Positions 26,759 through 35,861 of a stretch of DNA of 64,000 bases are shown piece by piece. The stretch is from Allobosea sp. OK403 (GTDB lineage: Bacteria; Pseudomonadota; Alphaproteobacteria; Rhizobiales; Beijerinckiaceae): NCBI RefSeq assembly GCF_900113835.1, contig NZ_FOQV01000013.1, positions 1-64,000 on the forward strand, given 5' to 3'. The notes below the pieces were generated by a model, which was not told where the DNA came from, searched no databases, and saw only the letters and a list, made by a program, of their open reading frames with translations. Each line of letters begins with the position of its first letter. Position 1 is the stretch's first letter. Both the position numbers and the translations under genes were made by a program.

Positions 26759-26898
26759 ATACAGCTTCGATGATCACCCGGCCCCCATTTCGAGTTCGGT
26801 GGTCTACACGATGCTTAGTGTTCGAGTATCGCATTTCGGGCACTGCATGGCCTAGCCAGAGTTATGGAATTCGCTTCGCGCGCTAATTGGGACAGCCT

Positions 26899-28344
26899 AT
26901 GACATCGATTTTCAAGAACTTGATCGCCGGCGAGTGGGCCGCTTCGGGTAACGCCTCGCGGAACATCAACCCGTCGAACACCAACGACGTCGTCGGCGAG
27001 TACGCGCAAGGCTCGGTCGACCAGCTCAACGATGCGGTCGCTGCCGCGAAGGCCGCTTTCCCGGCCTGGAGCCGGTCCGGCCCTCAGGACCGCTACGAGA
27101 TCCTGAAGAAGGCCTCCGACGAGCTTCTCGCTCGCAAGGAAGAACTCGGCCGCCTGCTCTCGCGCGAGGAGGGCAAGACCCTGGCCGAGGGCATCGGCGA
27201 GGCCGGCCGCGCCGGCCAGGTCTTCGCTTTCTTCGCCGGCGAGTGCCTTCGCCTGACCGGAGAGATGCTGCCCTCCGTGCGCCCGGGCGTCGGGGTGGGG
27301 ATCACCCGCGAGCCGGTCGGCATCTTCGGCATGATCACGCCTTGGAACTTCCCGATCGCGATCCCGGCCTGGAAGATCGCGCCGGCACTGGCCTTTGGCA
27401 ATTGCGTCGTTATCAAGCCGGCCGATCTGGTGCCGGGCTCGGCCTGGGCGCTGGTCGACATTCTCCAGCGTGCCGGCCTGCCCAAAGGCGTGCTCAACCT
27501 CGTCATGGGGCGCGGCTCGGTCGTCGGCCAGGCGCTGCTGCAGCACAAGGACGTCCACGCGATCTCTTTCACCGGTTCGGTCTCGACCGGCCGCAAGGTC
27601 GCAGAGGCCTGCATCGCCTCCTCGCCGATGAAAAAGGTCCAGCTCGAGATGGGCGGCAAGAACCCGCTCGTCGTGCTGGACGACGCCGATCTCAAGATCG
27701 CCGTCGAGGCCGCCGTCACCGGCGCCTTCTTCTCGGCCGGCCAGCGCTGCACGGCCTCCTCGCGCTTGATCGTCCAGGCCGGCATCCATGACCGCTTCGT
27801 CGAGGCCTGCATCGAGCGCCTGAAGGGGCTCACGATTGACGACGCTTTGAAGGCGGGCACCCATATCGGCCCGGTCGTCGATCAGAGCCAGCTCGACCAG
27901 GATCTGAAATACATCCAGATCGCCAAGGATGAGGGCGGCAAGCTCGCCTTCGGCGGCGAACTCCTGAACCGCGAGACCCCCGGCTTCTATCTTCAGCCCG
28001 CACTCTTCACCGAGACAACGAACGCCATGCGCATCTCGCGCGAGGAGGTCTTCGGTCCCGTCGCTAACATCATCCGCGTCAAGGACTACGAGGAGGCGCT
28101 CAGCGTCGCCAACGACACCGATTTCGGACTGTCCTCAGGCATCTGCACGACCTCGCTGAAGCATGCGACGCATTTTAAGCGCAATGCCGAGGCCGGCATG
28201 GTGATGGTCAACCTCGCAACCGCAGGTGTCGATTACCACGTGCCCTTCGGCGGCCGGAAGGGCTCGAGCTACGGCCCCCGCGAGCAGGGCGCCTACGCCA
28301 GGGAGATGTATACGACGGTCAAGACGGCCTACACGCTGGCTTGA
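26899..28344 (+). CDS. NAD(P)-dependent aldehyde dehydrogenase (semialdehyde dehydrogenase type)
   Basis: A 481-residue aldehyde dehydrogenase that oxidises an aldehyde to an acid. Visible are the cofactor/active-site segments MITPWNFPIAIPAWK and FTGSVSTGRKVAEA, the general-base Glu in LEMGGKNPLVV, and the catalytic Cys in FFSAGQRCTASS. It resembles 2-oxoglutarate-semialdehyde and succinate-semialdehyde dehydrogenases. ATG 26899 is preferred over TTG 26887. Third codon positions are far more GC-rich than those of its neighbours, so it may be an old chromosomal gene between acquired blocks. It lies 140 bp after the ligase, with no clear promoter. Confidence 0.9.
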   Translation: MTSIFKNLIAGEWAASGNASRNINPSNTNDVVGEYAQGSVDQLNDAVAAAKAAFPAWSRSGPQDRYEILKKASDELLARKEELGRLLSREEGKTLAEGIGEAGRAGQVFAFFAGECLRLTGEMLPSVRPGVGVGITREPVGIFGMITPWNFPIAIPAWKIAPALAFGNCVVIKPADLVPGSAWALVDILQRAGLPKGVLNLVMGRGSVVGQALLQHKDVHAISFTGSVSTGRKVAEACIASSPMKKVQLEMGGKNPLVVLDDADLKIAVEAAVTGAFFSAGQRCTASSRLIVQAGIHDRFVEACIERLKGLTIDDALKAGTHIGPVVDQSQLDQDLKYIQIAKDEGGKLAFGGELLNRETPGFYLQPALFTETTNAMRISREEVFGPVANIIRVKDYEEALSVANDTDFGLSSGICTTSLKHATHFKRNAEAGMVMVNLATAGVDYHVPFGGRKGSSYGPREQGAYAREMYTTVKTAYTLA

Positions 28345-28678
28345 GTTTGTTGCATTGTGCATAATCTTCGCGCCGGCCTCCTCGTTCACGCGCTCGAAGC
28401 TCTAACGAGTAGCGAATGGGCATCGGATATGCTCAGATCAGTAATGCGGGGCCATTGGTTTACCTGACCACAGATTCTAAAATTTCATCAATTTTGCAAG
28501 TATCTTGTCAGACCGCCATCGCAATCTAGTGCTTTCCCGCTAAGATTTGGCGAGATTAGCTTGTTTGAGGCACGTTTTTTCAAAGCGGCAACACTCATCT
28601 ATCATCTTTTCCGAGATAAGATGACTCAATATAGTTAGTCAATAGACTTAAATTCTCTTCGCAGCGATTGGATTATTT
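28345..28678. other. AT-rich 334-bp upstream region of amidohydrolase 1
   Basis: The region becomes strongly AT-rich after about 28450. It holds a partial TTGTCAGGCAA-like site (TTGTCAGACCG at 28505, nine of eleven) and an inverted repeat TCATCTT (28602-28608) / AAGATGA (28618-28624). No gene is seen. It probably contains the promoter of the 28679 gene. Confidence 0.4.
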
Positions 28679-29740
28679 ATGACGGCCGAAACAATTGTCC
28701 CGACAGTGCCGCGATATCCGGTTGTCAGGCCGGAGTGGCTCTCCCTCATCAAGGAAGCGCCGCTCGAGCCCGATCTGCCGATCATCGATCCGCATCACCA
28801 TCTATGGGATCTTGCAGGGGCCCGGTACATGTTCGACGAACTCATGGCCGATCTGAACACGGGACACAACATCGTGGCGACCGTCTATGCCCAAGCCTAC
28901 GCGATGTACCGGAGTGACGGTCCCCAGGCGCTTCGTCCGATCGGGGAGATCGAGTTCGTCAATGGTGTCAGCGCGATGAGCGCAAGCGGAATTTATGGCC
29001 CCGCGCGTGTCTGCGCAGGCATCACCGGCTTCGTGGATCTGCGCCTTGGCAGCGATGTCGAGGACGTCCTCAAAGCAGCGGTCGCCGCGGGGAACGGCAG
29101 GCTCAAAGCAATTCGGCACATTACAGCATGGGACGAAGATGTATCCATACGTGGCATCGCCAGCCAGGCCACTCCGAACATGATGGCCGATCCAGCATTT
29201 CGACAAGGCTTTTCACATCTCGCCCAACATGATCTCACGTTCGAGGCCTTCCTTTATCATCCGCAACTGGACGAACTGACGGATTTGGCCGAGGCGTTTC
29301 CCGACACCCCTATCGTTCTCAATCACGCTGGAACACCGCTGGGTGTCGGCCGCTTCAAACATAAGAGAGCAGAAGTCCTGGCCGACTGGAAGAGGTCGAT
29401 CGACCGCTTGGCCGCATGCCCCAACGTGTCGGTCAAACTCGGAGGGTTGGCGATGCGGAACTGTGGGTTTGAACTCGATCAGCGACCATTGCCACCGTCT
29501 TCTGAATACCTGGCCGAGATCTGGTCGCCGTTCGTAGATCACTGCATCGGCAGATTTGGCCCCGCGAAATGCATGTTCGAAAGCAATTTTCCCGTCGACA
29601 AAGGCTTCGTCAGCTATCCCGTTCTCTGGAATGCGTTCAAGCGATTGGCGAAAGATTACAGTCAGGAAGACAAGCATAGGCTCTTTAGTCGAACAGCCAA
29701 TGAGATATATCGACTTGGCCTAGACAGATACTCTTTGTAG
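28679..29740 (+). CDS. TIM-barrel amidohydrolase family 2 protein
   Basis: A 353-residue protein of the amidohydrolase_2 (LigI / lactonase-like) group. The metal-site segment IIDPHHHLWDL is near residue 35. IVLNHAGTPLG and the late segment CMFESNFPVDKG fill the later active-site strands, with Asn where many relatives have Asp (SDWP). Members hydrolyse lactones or C-N/C-C bonds of small acids. It has a close paralogue in the window at 57596-58663 (same LFHRTA/YRL ending). It is followed by an IS5 scrap joined to a GMC oxidoreductase tail, so its original partner gene is destroyed. Confidence 0.85.
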   Translation: MTAETIVPTVPRYPVVRPEWLSLIKEAPLEPDLPIIDPHHHLWDLAGARYMFDELMADLNTGHNIVATVYAQAYAMYRSDGPQALRPIGEIEFVNGVSAMSASGIYGPARVCAGITGFVDLRLGSDVEDVLKAAVAAGNGRLKAIRHITAWDEDVSIRGIASQATPNMMADPAFRQGFSHLAQHDLTFEAFLYHPQLDELTDLAEAFPDTPIVLNHAGTPLGVGRFKHKRAEVLADWKRSIDRLAACPNVSVKLGGLAMRNCGFELDQRPLPPSSEYLAEIWSPFVDHCIGRFGPAKCMFESNFPVDKGFVSYPVLWNAFKRLAKDYSQEDKHRLFSRTANEIYRLGLDRYSL

Positions 29741-29800
29741 TGGGGTGGTTGAGATGAATGCCGCCGCAGGCTCGTCATGTGAGCGATTTCAGATCATCGC

Positions 29801-30054
29801 TTAGAGCCCATTTGGAAATTCACGGATGAGCGTTTCTGCGGGTGAGATTTCCGCCCATGGCGACGAGGATCATGGCCTTTGAGACGTCAGCCGCGCACGA
29901 GCCGGCGCCGGCGTGTCATCCATCCGAAGGTCCGCTCAATGACCCAACGGCGCGGCAGCACCTCGAAGCCCTGGGGACCGTCGCGGCGACGGATGATCTC
30001 GACGACGAAGTCGAGATAGGCCGCCTTGTCCATCAGCTTGAGGCGGTCATATCG
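29801..30054 (-). mobile_element. IS5-family transposase 3' remnant
   Basis: On the minus strand the translation reads [19 protein letters not shown], then [20 protein letters not shown], the C-terminal DDE-transposase region of IS5-group elements. A small frame change follows, then [13 protein letters not shown] and a stop at 29820. GAGCCCATTTGGAAAT near 29803 looks like the outer end of the element. The 5' part of the element is missing and the right side joins directly to a GMC oxidoreductase fragment. Confidence 0.8.
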
Positions 30055-30279
30055 TTCACCCGGTCCAACGGGCAGACCATTTACCACCCGGTTGGTACTC
30101 GCCGAATGGGCAGTCGGGCGGATGCGGTTGTCGACAGTCGCCTAAAGGTTCGTGGGATTACAGGGGTTCGTGTTGTCGACGCGTCTATCATGCCAACTCA
30201 AATCTCCGGAAACACCATGGCAGCCGTGCTGATGATTGCGGAGAAAGCTTCCGACCTTATACGTGAGGATCAAAAGTAG
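30055..30279 (+). pseudogene. C-terminal fragment of a GMC (choline dehydrogenase-like) oxidoreductase
   Basis: About 74 residues remain, from [16 protein letters not shown] through [20 protein letters not shown] and [12 protein letters not shown] to the stop, matching the C-terminal block of GMC flavoenzymes (about 530 residues). The same block occurs in the intact gene at 46824-48422. The N-terminal FAD domain is gone, cut at the IS5 junction. It is not functional. Confidence 0.85.
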
Positions 30280-30463
30280 AATTGCTCTGTTTGGTACCGT
30301 CGTTCCCTTGGCTTGAGCCCCTTTTCTCTGCCGGCCTCACGGAGAACCTTGAGTTTCGTTTGTGACCTTCGGTGGCATGTTTTCCAGCGTGGATTTGAGG
30401 CGAATTCGACGGGCGTCATATTGCCAGCGCCCGAGTGGAGTCGATGTCGATGGTTCCCGACAA

Positions 30464-31351
30464 CTAGAGCCGACTGGCAAGCAGATCTATGAACTGCCGC
30501 ACCTTTGGTGCTAGGTGCCGACGGGTGGGATACAACGCAGTGATGGGTACCGGGTCCGCCGCATACTCCTCGAGTAAAGGTATAAGGCGGCCTTCCTCGA
30601 TGTCTTTTCTAACAGCGTAGCCTGGGAGAAACGCGAGACCTGCTCCCGATATCGCGGCATCTCGCAACGCCTCTCCACCATCAAGCGACAGGCGCGCATG
30701 CGGTCTTACAAGGATCGGCTCCCCATCGACAATGAAGCGCCAAGGACGTGATTGCCCGGCACTGACGTATCCTAGGCAGCTATGACCCACTAAGTCGTCA
30801 GGGTGCTGAGGCCGTGGTCTGTCCGAAAGGTAAACCGGACTAGCCACCACGACATCATGCTGCTTGGCGATTGCACGTGCGATCAGACTGCCGTTCTCGC
30901 GAACATCACCAATCCGGATCGCCAAATCATACCCGTCTTCAATAATATCATTGATTCTGTCTGTAAGGCTGACCTCCGCTCGAAGTTTCGGTGCAGAATT
31001 CAGAAACTCACTAAGCAGCGGGAGGATAATGACACGCCCGAACGTCGCCGGCGCCGTTAAACGGAACATGCCCTGTGGCTCCCCGCCGCCAAGAGAGAGT
31101 GATTGCTCGGCCTCCTCAAGATCGCTCAGGATGCGGGTGCAGCGATCTAGAAAAATGCGGCCATCATCCGTTAGCCCCAGGCTTCGCGTGGTGCGATTGA
31201 AGAGGCGAACTCCTAGGCGGTCCTCAAGCCGAGCAACGCTTTTGGCAATTCCTGAGCGAGTCATTGAACGAAGGCGAGCTGCTCCGACAAAGCTCCCCGC
31301 CTCAGCGGCCGCTACGAATGTCACGATATCGCTAAAGTTATTTGGTGCCAC
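30464..31351 (-). CDS. LysR-family transcriptional regulator
   Basis: A 295-residue LysR protein. The winged helix-turn-helix is in the first 65 residues (SFVGAARLRSMTRSGIAKSV, then LGVRLFNRTTRSLGLTDDG) and a periplasmic-binding-like effector domain follows. The GTG at 31351 is chosen: it follows GAGAGG and the predicted protein starts APNNFSDIVTF. The longer open frame overlaps the divergent esterase. Divergent placement 94 bp from that esterase suggests control of 31446-33514 through the site at 31381-31401. Confidence 0.9.
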   Translation of the reverse strand: MAPNNFSDIVTFVAAAEAGSFVGAARLRSMTRSGIAKSVARLEDRLGVRLFNRTTRSLGLTDDGRIFLDRCTRILSDLEEAEQSLSLGGGEPQGMFRLTAPATFGRVIILPLLSEFLNSAPKLRAEVSLTDRINDIIEDGYDLAIRIGDVRENGSLIARAIAKQHDVVVASPVYLSDRPRPQHPDDLVGHSCLGYVSAGQSRPWRFIVDGEPILVRPHARLSLDGGEALRDAAISGAGLAFLPGYAVRKDIEEGRLIPLLEEYAADPVPITALYPTRRHLAPKVRQFIDLLASRL

Positions 31352-31374
31352 CCGCCGCGTCCCTCTCCGCAGTG

Positions 31375-31407
31375 TTGACGCGCTGTCGCCAATCGGCAGC
31401 GTATATT
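31375..31407. promoter_or_regulatory. LysR-type operator/promoter region
   Basis: CGCTG (31381-31385) and CAGCG (31397-31401) form an inverted repeat with 11 bases between, the usual LysR box geometry. TATATT (31402-31407) follows as a possible -10 for the esterase. TTGACG at 31375 lies too far (21 bp) for a strong constitutive promoter, as expected if activation is needed. Confidence 0.5.
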
Positions 31408-31445
31408 GACGGCCTGAGCACATCAACGGCATCAGGAGTGAGATC

Positions 31446-32384
31446 ATGGCCTTCAACGACATCGTGACGCATCGCCTCGCCCAATGGGCTGAAAGCCTCC
31501 AGGACCTTGGTCCTGTCATTCTTGGCGAGAACAAGGATGTAACGATTGGCCAAATCCGGAAATCCTACATCACCAAGATGGCCGAGCATCCGACACCGGC
31601 GGATGTGCGGATCGAGCAGATTGACATGGGTGGAGTTCCCGCGACGCTGATTACCCCGCGGGATATCGATGGCGACCGCGTGCTGTTTTATATCCATGGC
31701 GGGGCGTACATCGTGGGCGGACCCGAGGGGTATCACGGACTAGCGGCCGCATTCGCAAAGGCTTTGAAAGCGCGGGTTTACCTGCCGGATTATAGGCTCG
31801 CTCCGGAGCATACATTCCCAATTCCGATCGAGGACACGTTTGCTGCCTACCGTTGGCTGATCGAGCAGGGGCAGAACCCAAAATCGGTGACGTTCGCCGG
31901 GGACTCTGCTGGCGGGGCGATGGTCGTTTCGGTGATGGTCATGGCCCGAGATGCCGGCATACCACTACCGGCTGGTGGAGCCGCACTATCCCCTTGGGCG
32001 AACCTTGAGCACACCGGTGCTTCGATGTTCAACCGAGAGGGCCTGGACAAGTTGAACACCAAGGCGGGTCTAGACTTGATGGCTAGGACCTTCCTTGGTG
32101 GCGCGCTCCGGAACAGCCCCGAGGCGTCCCCCGTCTTCGCCGATGTGCGCGGTCTACCGCCGATCTTAGTACAGATCGGCGAGGGCGAGCTGATGCTGAG
32201 CGACGCCATTCGTCTCGCGTCGCACTTGGGTGAAAACCGGGTTCGCGTCTCGTTGGAGGTGTGGCCGGGCATGTTCCACGTTTGGCACATGTTCCACGCC
32301 GAGCTTCCTGAGGGCCGTGAGGCCATCGCAAATGCGGTGACCTTCCTTAGAGAGGCTGTCGCCTCGGCAACGATCGACATCTGA
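31446..32384 (+). CDS. Alpha/beta hydrolase, hormone-sensitive-lipase-type esterase
   Basis: A 312-residue esterase. The oxyanion-hole motif is FYIHGGAYIVGG (about residue 80), the nucleophile motif is GDSAGG (about residue 155), and the late His probably lies in MFHVWHMF. It would hydrolyse short-chain carboxyl esters or lactones in the cytoplasm. AGGAG precedes the ATG by eight bases. It overlaps the flavin oxidoreductase gene (TGATG), so the two form an operon opposite a LysR gene. Confidence 0.9.
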   Translation: MAFNDIVTHRLAQWAESLQDLGPVILGENKDVTIGQIRKSYITKMAEHPTPADVRIEQIDMGGVPATLITPRDIDGDRVLFYIHGGAYIVGGPEGYHGLAAAFAKALKARVYLPDYRLAPEHTFPIPIEDTFAAYRWLIEQGQNPKSVTFAGDSAGGAMVVSVMVMARDAGIPLPAGGAALSPWANLEHTGASMFNREGLDKLNTKAGLDLMARTFLGGALRNSPEASPVFADVRGLPPILVQIGEGELMLSDAIRLASHLGENRVRVSLEVWPGMFHVWHMFHAELPEGREAIANAVTFLREAVASATIDI

Positions 32385-32401
32385 TGACGGGTAGAGGCCA
32401 A

Positions 32402-33514
32402 ATGAATCGTGAGATCCTTTTCGAGCCGCTGGCCATTGGCTCGATGACGCTTCCCAATCGCATCGTCATGGCCCCCATGACCCGCGCTCTTGCGCAAGAT
32501 GGTGTCCCAGATGACATCAACGCGAATTACTATCGCAGGCGGGCAGAAGGCGGCGTAGGCTTGATAATTTCCGAGGGCACGGTCGTCGATCGACCCGCGT
32601 CTCGCAATGATCCTGGAGTTCCCTTTTTTCACGGAGAGGGACCGCTTTCGGGATGGAAGAAGGTGATCGATGCGGTTCACGCTGGAGGGGGCCGGATGGG
32701 GCCCCAGCTTTGGCATACGGGAGCGAGCACAACCTCGCTAACCGATTGGCAGCCGGATGGACCAATAGAAAGCCCGTCCGGCCTGGAGGCGCCCGGCCGC
32801 GCCCGCGGCGAACAAATGAGTGAGGAGGCCATCGCCGACACGATTGAGGCGTATGTCAAGGCTGCCATGGCGGCCAAAAACTTGGGCTTCGACACGCTGG
32901 AATTGCATGGTGCCCATGGCTATCTCATTGATCAGTTCTTCTGGGCCGGCACCAATCAGCGCACGGACCGATATGGTGGCACAACAACAGCTGAGCGCTC
33001 TCGCTTTGCGCGGGAAGTGATAGCAGCGGTTCGTGCCGCGGTCGGACAAGACTTTCCTATCATTCTTCGTGTTAGCCAATGGAAACAACAAGACTTCAAC
33101 GCGCGCCTCGTCTCCACCCCGAATGAAATGTCCAAATGGCTCCAGCCGCTTGTAGAGTCCGGGGTCAATATTTTGCATTGCTCTCAACGGCGTTTCTGGG
33201 AGCCGGAATTTCCGGAGGTCGATGGGCGAAACGGCCTAAATTTTGCTGGATGGGCAAAGAAGTTGACTGGCGCCACAACCATCAGCGTTGGATCAGTGGG
33301 GCTGTCGGGCGAATTTGTCGCCGCATTTGCAGGAGAGAGTTCGATTAGTGTCGGTATCGATAGGTTGATTCAGCGTATGGAACGCAATGAATTCGACCTC
33401 ATCGCCGTTGGGCGCGCACTGATAAGTGATCCAGGTTGGGTAATGAAAATACGTCAAAGAGATGACGCTAGTTTGAAAGGCTTTGATTCAAAAGATCTTA
33501 AAACGCTGTTATAA
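32402..33514 (+). CDS. NADH:flavin oxidoreductase / Old Yellow Enzyme family
   Basis: A 370-residue FMN-dependent TIM-barrel ene-reductase type enzyme. Visible segments are LPNRIVMAPMTRALA, GPQLWHTGAS, FDTLELHGAHGYLIDQFF, TNQRTDRYGG and FDLIAVGRALISDPGW, in the standard order of the family. ATG 32402 is preferred, with AGAGG six bases upstream; ATG 32384 overlaps the esterase stop. It probably reduces an activated C=C bond, with the esterase acting on the same compound. Confidence 0.9.
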   Translation: MNREILFEPLAIGSMTLPNRIVMAPMTRALAQDGVPDDINANYYRRRAEGGVGLIISEGTVVDRPASRNDPGVPFFHGEGPLSGWKKVIDAVHAGGGRMGPQLWHTGASTTSLTDWQPDGPIESPSGLEAPGRARGEQMSEEAIADTIEAYVKAAMAAKNLGFDTLELHGAHGYLIDQFFWAGTNQRTDRYGGTTTAERSRFAREVIAAVRAAVGQDFPIILRVSQWKQQDFNARLVSTPNEMSKWLQPLVESGVNILHCSQRRFWEPEFPEVDGRNGLNFAGWAKKLTGATTISVGSVGLSGEFVAAFAGESSISVGIDRLIQRMERNEFDLIAVGRALISDPGWVMKIRQRDDASLKGFDSKDLKTLL

Positions 33515-33537
33515 ATGGCGGCAGAAACTTGCAAATC

Positions 33538-33552
33538 GGCCTGAAATAGGCC
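33538..33552. terminator. Small hairpin between convergent genes
   Basis: GGCCT and AGGCC flank GAAAT, 24 bases after the oxidoreductase stop and in the 149-bp space shared with the convergent ligase gene. There is no T-run, so termination is only possible. Confidence 0.25.
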
Positions 33553-33663
33553 CCGCACTTCCCTACGCCTGGGAGATACAATAGCGTCCGATTGTTGCAA
33601 TCCAGCGACGCGGGTTGAGGCCGGCGCTGTAGAGTCGACGGATCGGGAGGAAACCGCTTTTCC

Positions 33664-35784
33664 CTATCTTGCGCAGACGAAGAGTGCATCGACGACGCGA
33701 ACGTCCCCAGAGCCCTTGCGGATGAGCACGGGGTTGAGATCGCAGGCGGCCAGAACGCCGTCGAAATCGCTTGCGAGCTGCGACAGCTTCACCGCGAGCT
33801 CAATCAATTGGCTCGTGTCGGTGCGGGGCATCAGGTTGCGATAGCCGGCCAGCATCCGGTCGAGCTTTGTCTGGCGCAGCATCGCCCCTGCCTGCTCATG
33901 GGTGAGCGGCGCAAGGGCTGCCGCGCGGTCGGCCATCAACTCGACCAGCGTGCCGCCACTTCCCAGAACGATCATCGGGCCGAACGGCGGCGCTGCCGTG
34001 AACCCCGCCATGGCCTCGACGCCGTCGACAAGCTCCTCCTGCAACTCGTAGCCATCGATCGTGGCCTCGGGGCGAGCCGCGGCAATGTTGCCTGCGATGC
34101 TTTTGATCGCGTCGCCCAAAGATGTCTCGTCGCGGACGCCGAGCACCACCCCGCCCACGTCGGAACGGTGCTGGACATCGCGCGACGCGACCTTGACCAC
34201 CATCGGAAATCCGATCTCGCTCATGCGGGCGACGGCCTCGCCGGCATCCTTGACGACAATCGACTTCACCAGCGGGATTCCGTAAGCGCGCAGAAGCCGG
34301 AAAGACAGTTCTGGCTCGAGTGCACCCGAGCAGAGCTCGATATCGCGCCTCAACGCCACGACCACCTCGTCGAGGGGCGCGGACGCATCGCGGCGCTGGC
34401 GCGCCCAGGCACCCGCCGGGCCAGGCTTGCCGAGGGCAAGGTTGCCGACCGCACGAAGCCCGGCATGAAGTCCCCGGATCAGCGGAACGCCATGGTCGGC
34501 GAGCATGGCGCGAACACCGGGATCGACGTTTTCGGAGGTCGGCGAGATCACGATCAGAGGCTTCTCGCTCGCCTTGCCCGCTGCCGCATAGACGTCCAGC
34601 ACGCTCATATAGTTCTTGAGGGTCGCGGGATTCAGGCTTTCCTGCATGTCCTGAAGAACGACGACGGCACCCACGGCCTCGTCGGCGATGACCGCCTGCA
34701 TCGCTTCGGGCATATTGCGATCCTCCACGATGACCGTGGCCCCGAAATCAACCGGATTGTTTCCGTCGATCCCAGGCAGCGCAGCACGCAGGCGCGACCT
34801 GGTATCGTCGGCAAACGCTGCGACGGCTACGCCTTGCGCCTCCGCGATGTCGCATGCGAGTGCGGTCTGGCCGCCGGAGATGCCGACGATTCCCAAGCTT
34901 GCTCCCTGCACCATCCGGCCTGCGGAGGCGGAGCATTCGAGCGCGGCGATGAGCTCGTCATAGTCCGACACCGTCGCGATATTGGTCTCCCGAAAGAAGC
35001 TGTCATATGCGTCGCGATCGCTGACCAATGCACCTGTATGGGCCTGCGTCGCGGCGACCCCGACCGCCGAGCGCCCCACTTTCAGCATCACAAGCGACTT
35101 ACCCGCCGCGTGGACGCACTCCGCAGCCTCCGCCAATGCCAGGGGCGATTTGATCGATTCCGCGACGACGCCGATCACCGTCGTTTCATCGTCATCCGCC
35201 AGCCAGCGGATGTAGTCGGCGGCTGCGACATGAAACTCGCTGCCAACCGTCACGACCTTGGAAAGGCCGATGACGGTGGAGTTCATGACCGAAATCGCCG
35301 CAGACCCCGACTGGGCGATCAGCGCGACCTTGCCGGGCTTGAGCCGCAACGACGGCCGCGACGGATAAAGCGGAATGGAGTCGGTGAAATTGACCAGGCC
35401 CATGCAGTTGGGGCCGTGCACTATGAGGCGGCTATCGGCGCCGAACGCGCGCAGCGCCCGCTCCTCCTCATCGGAAAACCCGTTCGAGAACACGATCGCC
35501 GAGCGCACGGAACTCGCCTCGAGATCGCGAAGCACACCGGACACCTGCGCAGCCGGAATCGCGACGATCGCGAGGTCGGTGTCGCCGCGGATGTCCGCAG
35601 CCGAATTGAAAGCCGGTAGCCCATCGATCTGGTCGGCCTGCGGATGGATCGGCAGGATCGCGCCCTTGTAGCCCCATGACTTCAGGTTGCTGATGACGAC
35701 ATTGCCCTGCGTGATGCGCTTGGCGGACGCGCCGACAACTGCCACCGAACGGGGCTGGACCATGGGAGTGACGTTGATATGCAA
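33664..35784 (-). CDS. NDP-forming acyl-CoA synthetase, second type
   Basis: A roughly 706-residue NDP-forming acyl-CoA ligase. CoA-binding domain: PRSVAVVGASAKRITQGN. Middle domain: PGKVALIAQSGSAA, with the active-site His in AATQAHTGALVSD. ATP-grasp domain: FPMVVKVASRDVQHRSDVGG. The start is uncertain. The TTG at 35784 has GAAGGA nearby, while the ATG at 35763 gives MVQPRSVAVVGAS; the frame upstream runs through a hairpin and is rejected. It is the last gene of the dipeptide-type operon 42243-33664. It differs enough from the 17254 enzyme to be a separate lineage, not a recent duplicate. Confidence 0.87.
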   Translation of the reverse strand: MHINVTPMVQPRSVAVVGASAKRITQGNVVISNLKSWGYKGAILPIHPQADQIDGLPAFNSAADIRGDTDLAIVAIPAAQVSGVLRDLEASSVRSAIVFSNGFSDEEERALRAFGADSRLIVHGPNCMGLVNFTDSIPLYPSRPSLRLKPGKVALIAQSGSAAISVMNSTVIGLSKVVTVGSEFHVAAADYIRWLADDDETTVIGVVAESIKSPLALAEAAECVHAAGKSLVMLKVGRSAVGVAATQAHTGALVSDRDAYDSFFRETNIATVSDYDELIAALECSASAGRMVQGASLGIVGISGGQTALACDIAEAQGVAVAAFADDTRSRLRAALPGIDGNNPVDFGATVIVEDRNMPEAMQAVIADEAVGAVVVLQDMQESLNPATLKNYMSVLDVYAAAGKASEKPLIVISPTSENVDPGVRAMLADHGVPLIRGLHAGLRAVGNLALGKPGPAGAWARQRRDASAPLDEVVVALRRDIELCSGALEPELSFRLLRAYGIPLVKSIVVKDAGEAVARMSEIGFPMVVKVASRDVQHRSDVGGVVLGVRDETSLGDAIKSIAGNIAAARPEATIDGYELQEELVDGVEAMAGFTAAPPFGPMIVLGSGGTLVELMADRAAALAPLTHEQAGAMLRQTKLDRMLAGYRNLMPRTDTSQLIELAVKLSQLASDFDGVLAACDLNPVLIRKGSGDVRVVDALFVCAR

Positions 35785-35812
35785 GGCCTTGTCCTTCGAA
35801 AATAGGAGGGGC

Positions 35813-35839
35813 CGTGCAGCCGCCTTGGGCGGCTGCACG
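35813..35839 (-). other. 12-bp hairpin after the binding-protein gene
   Basis: CGTGCAGCCGCC at 35813-35824 pairs perfectly with 35828-35839 around a three-base loop, 23 bases past the binding-protein stop on the minus strand. It is not followed by a T-run. It probably stabilises or partly terminates the transcript before the ligase gene, in the same place as the hairpins at 22495 and 62416. Confidence 0.6.
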
Positions 35840-35861
35840 CGCTCATGTCTGCTCTGAAAGC

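Noticed and set aside
26815-27864. 349-codon minus-strand open frame
   Set aside because: It is antisense to the aldehyde dehydrogenase; the protein is Asp/Arg/Gly-rich, typical of mirrored GC-rich codons.
28505-28515. TTGTCAGACCG as a seventh operator copy
   Set aside because: It matches only nine of eleven positions, the second half-site is lost and no promoter overlaps it, so it is not counted.
33808-35619. 603-codon plus-strand open frame
   Set aside because: It lies antisense to the NDP-forming ligase, is Arg/His-rich without any domain, and is a by-product of GC-rich codon use in the real gene.
35763-35838. GTG at 35838 as start of the NDP-forming ligase
   Set aside because: The extra residues would be encoded by a perfect hairpin; later starts at 35784 or 35763 fit the family's beginning.
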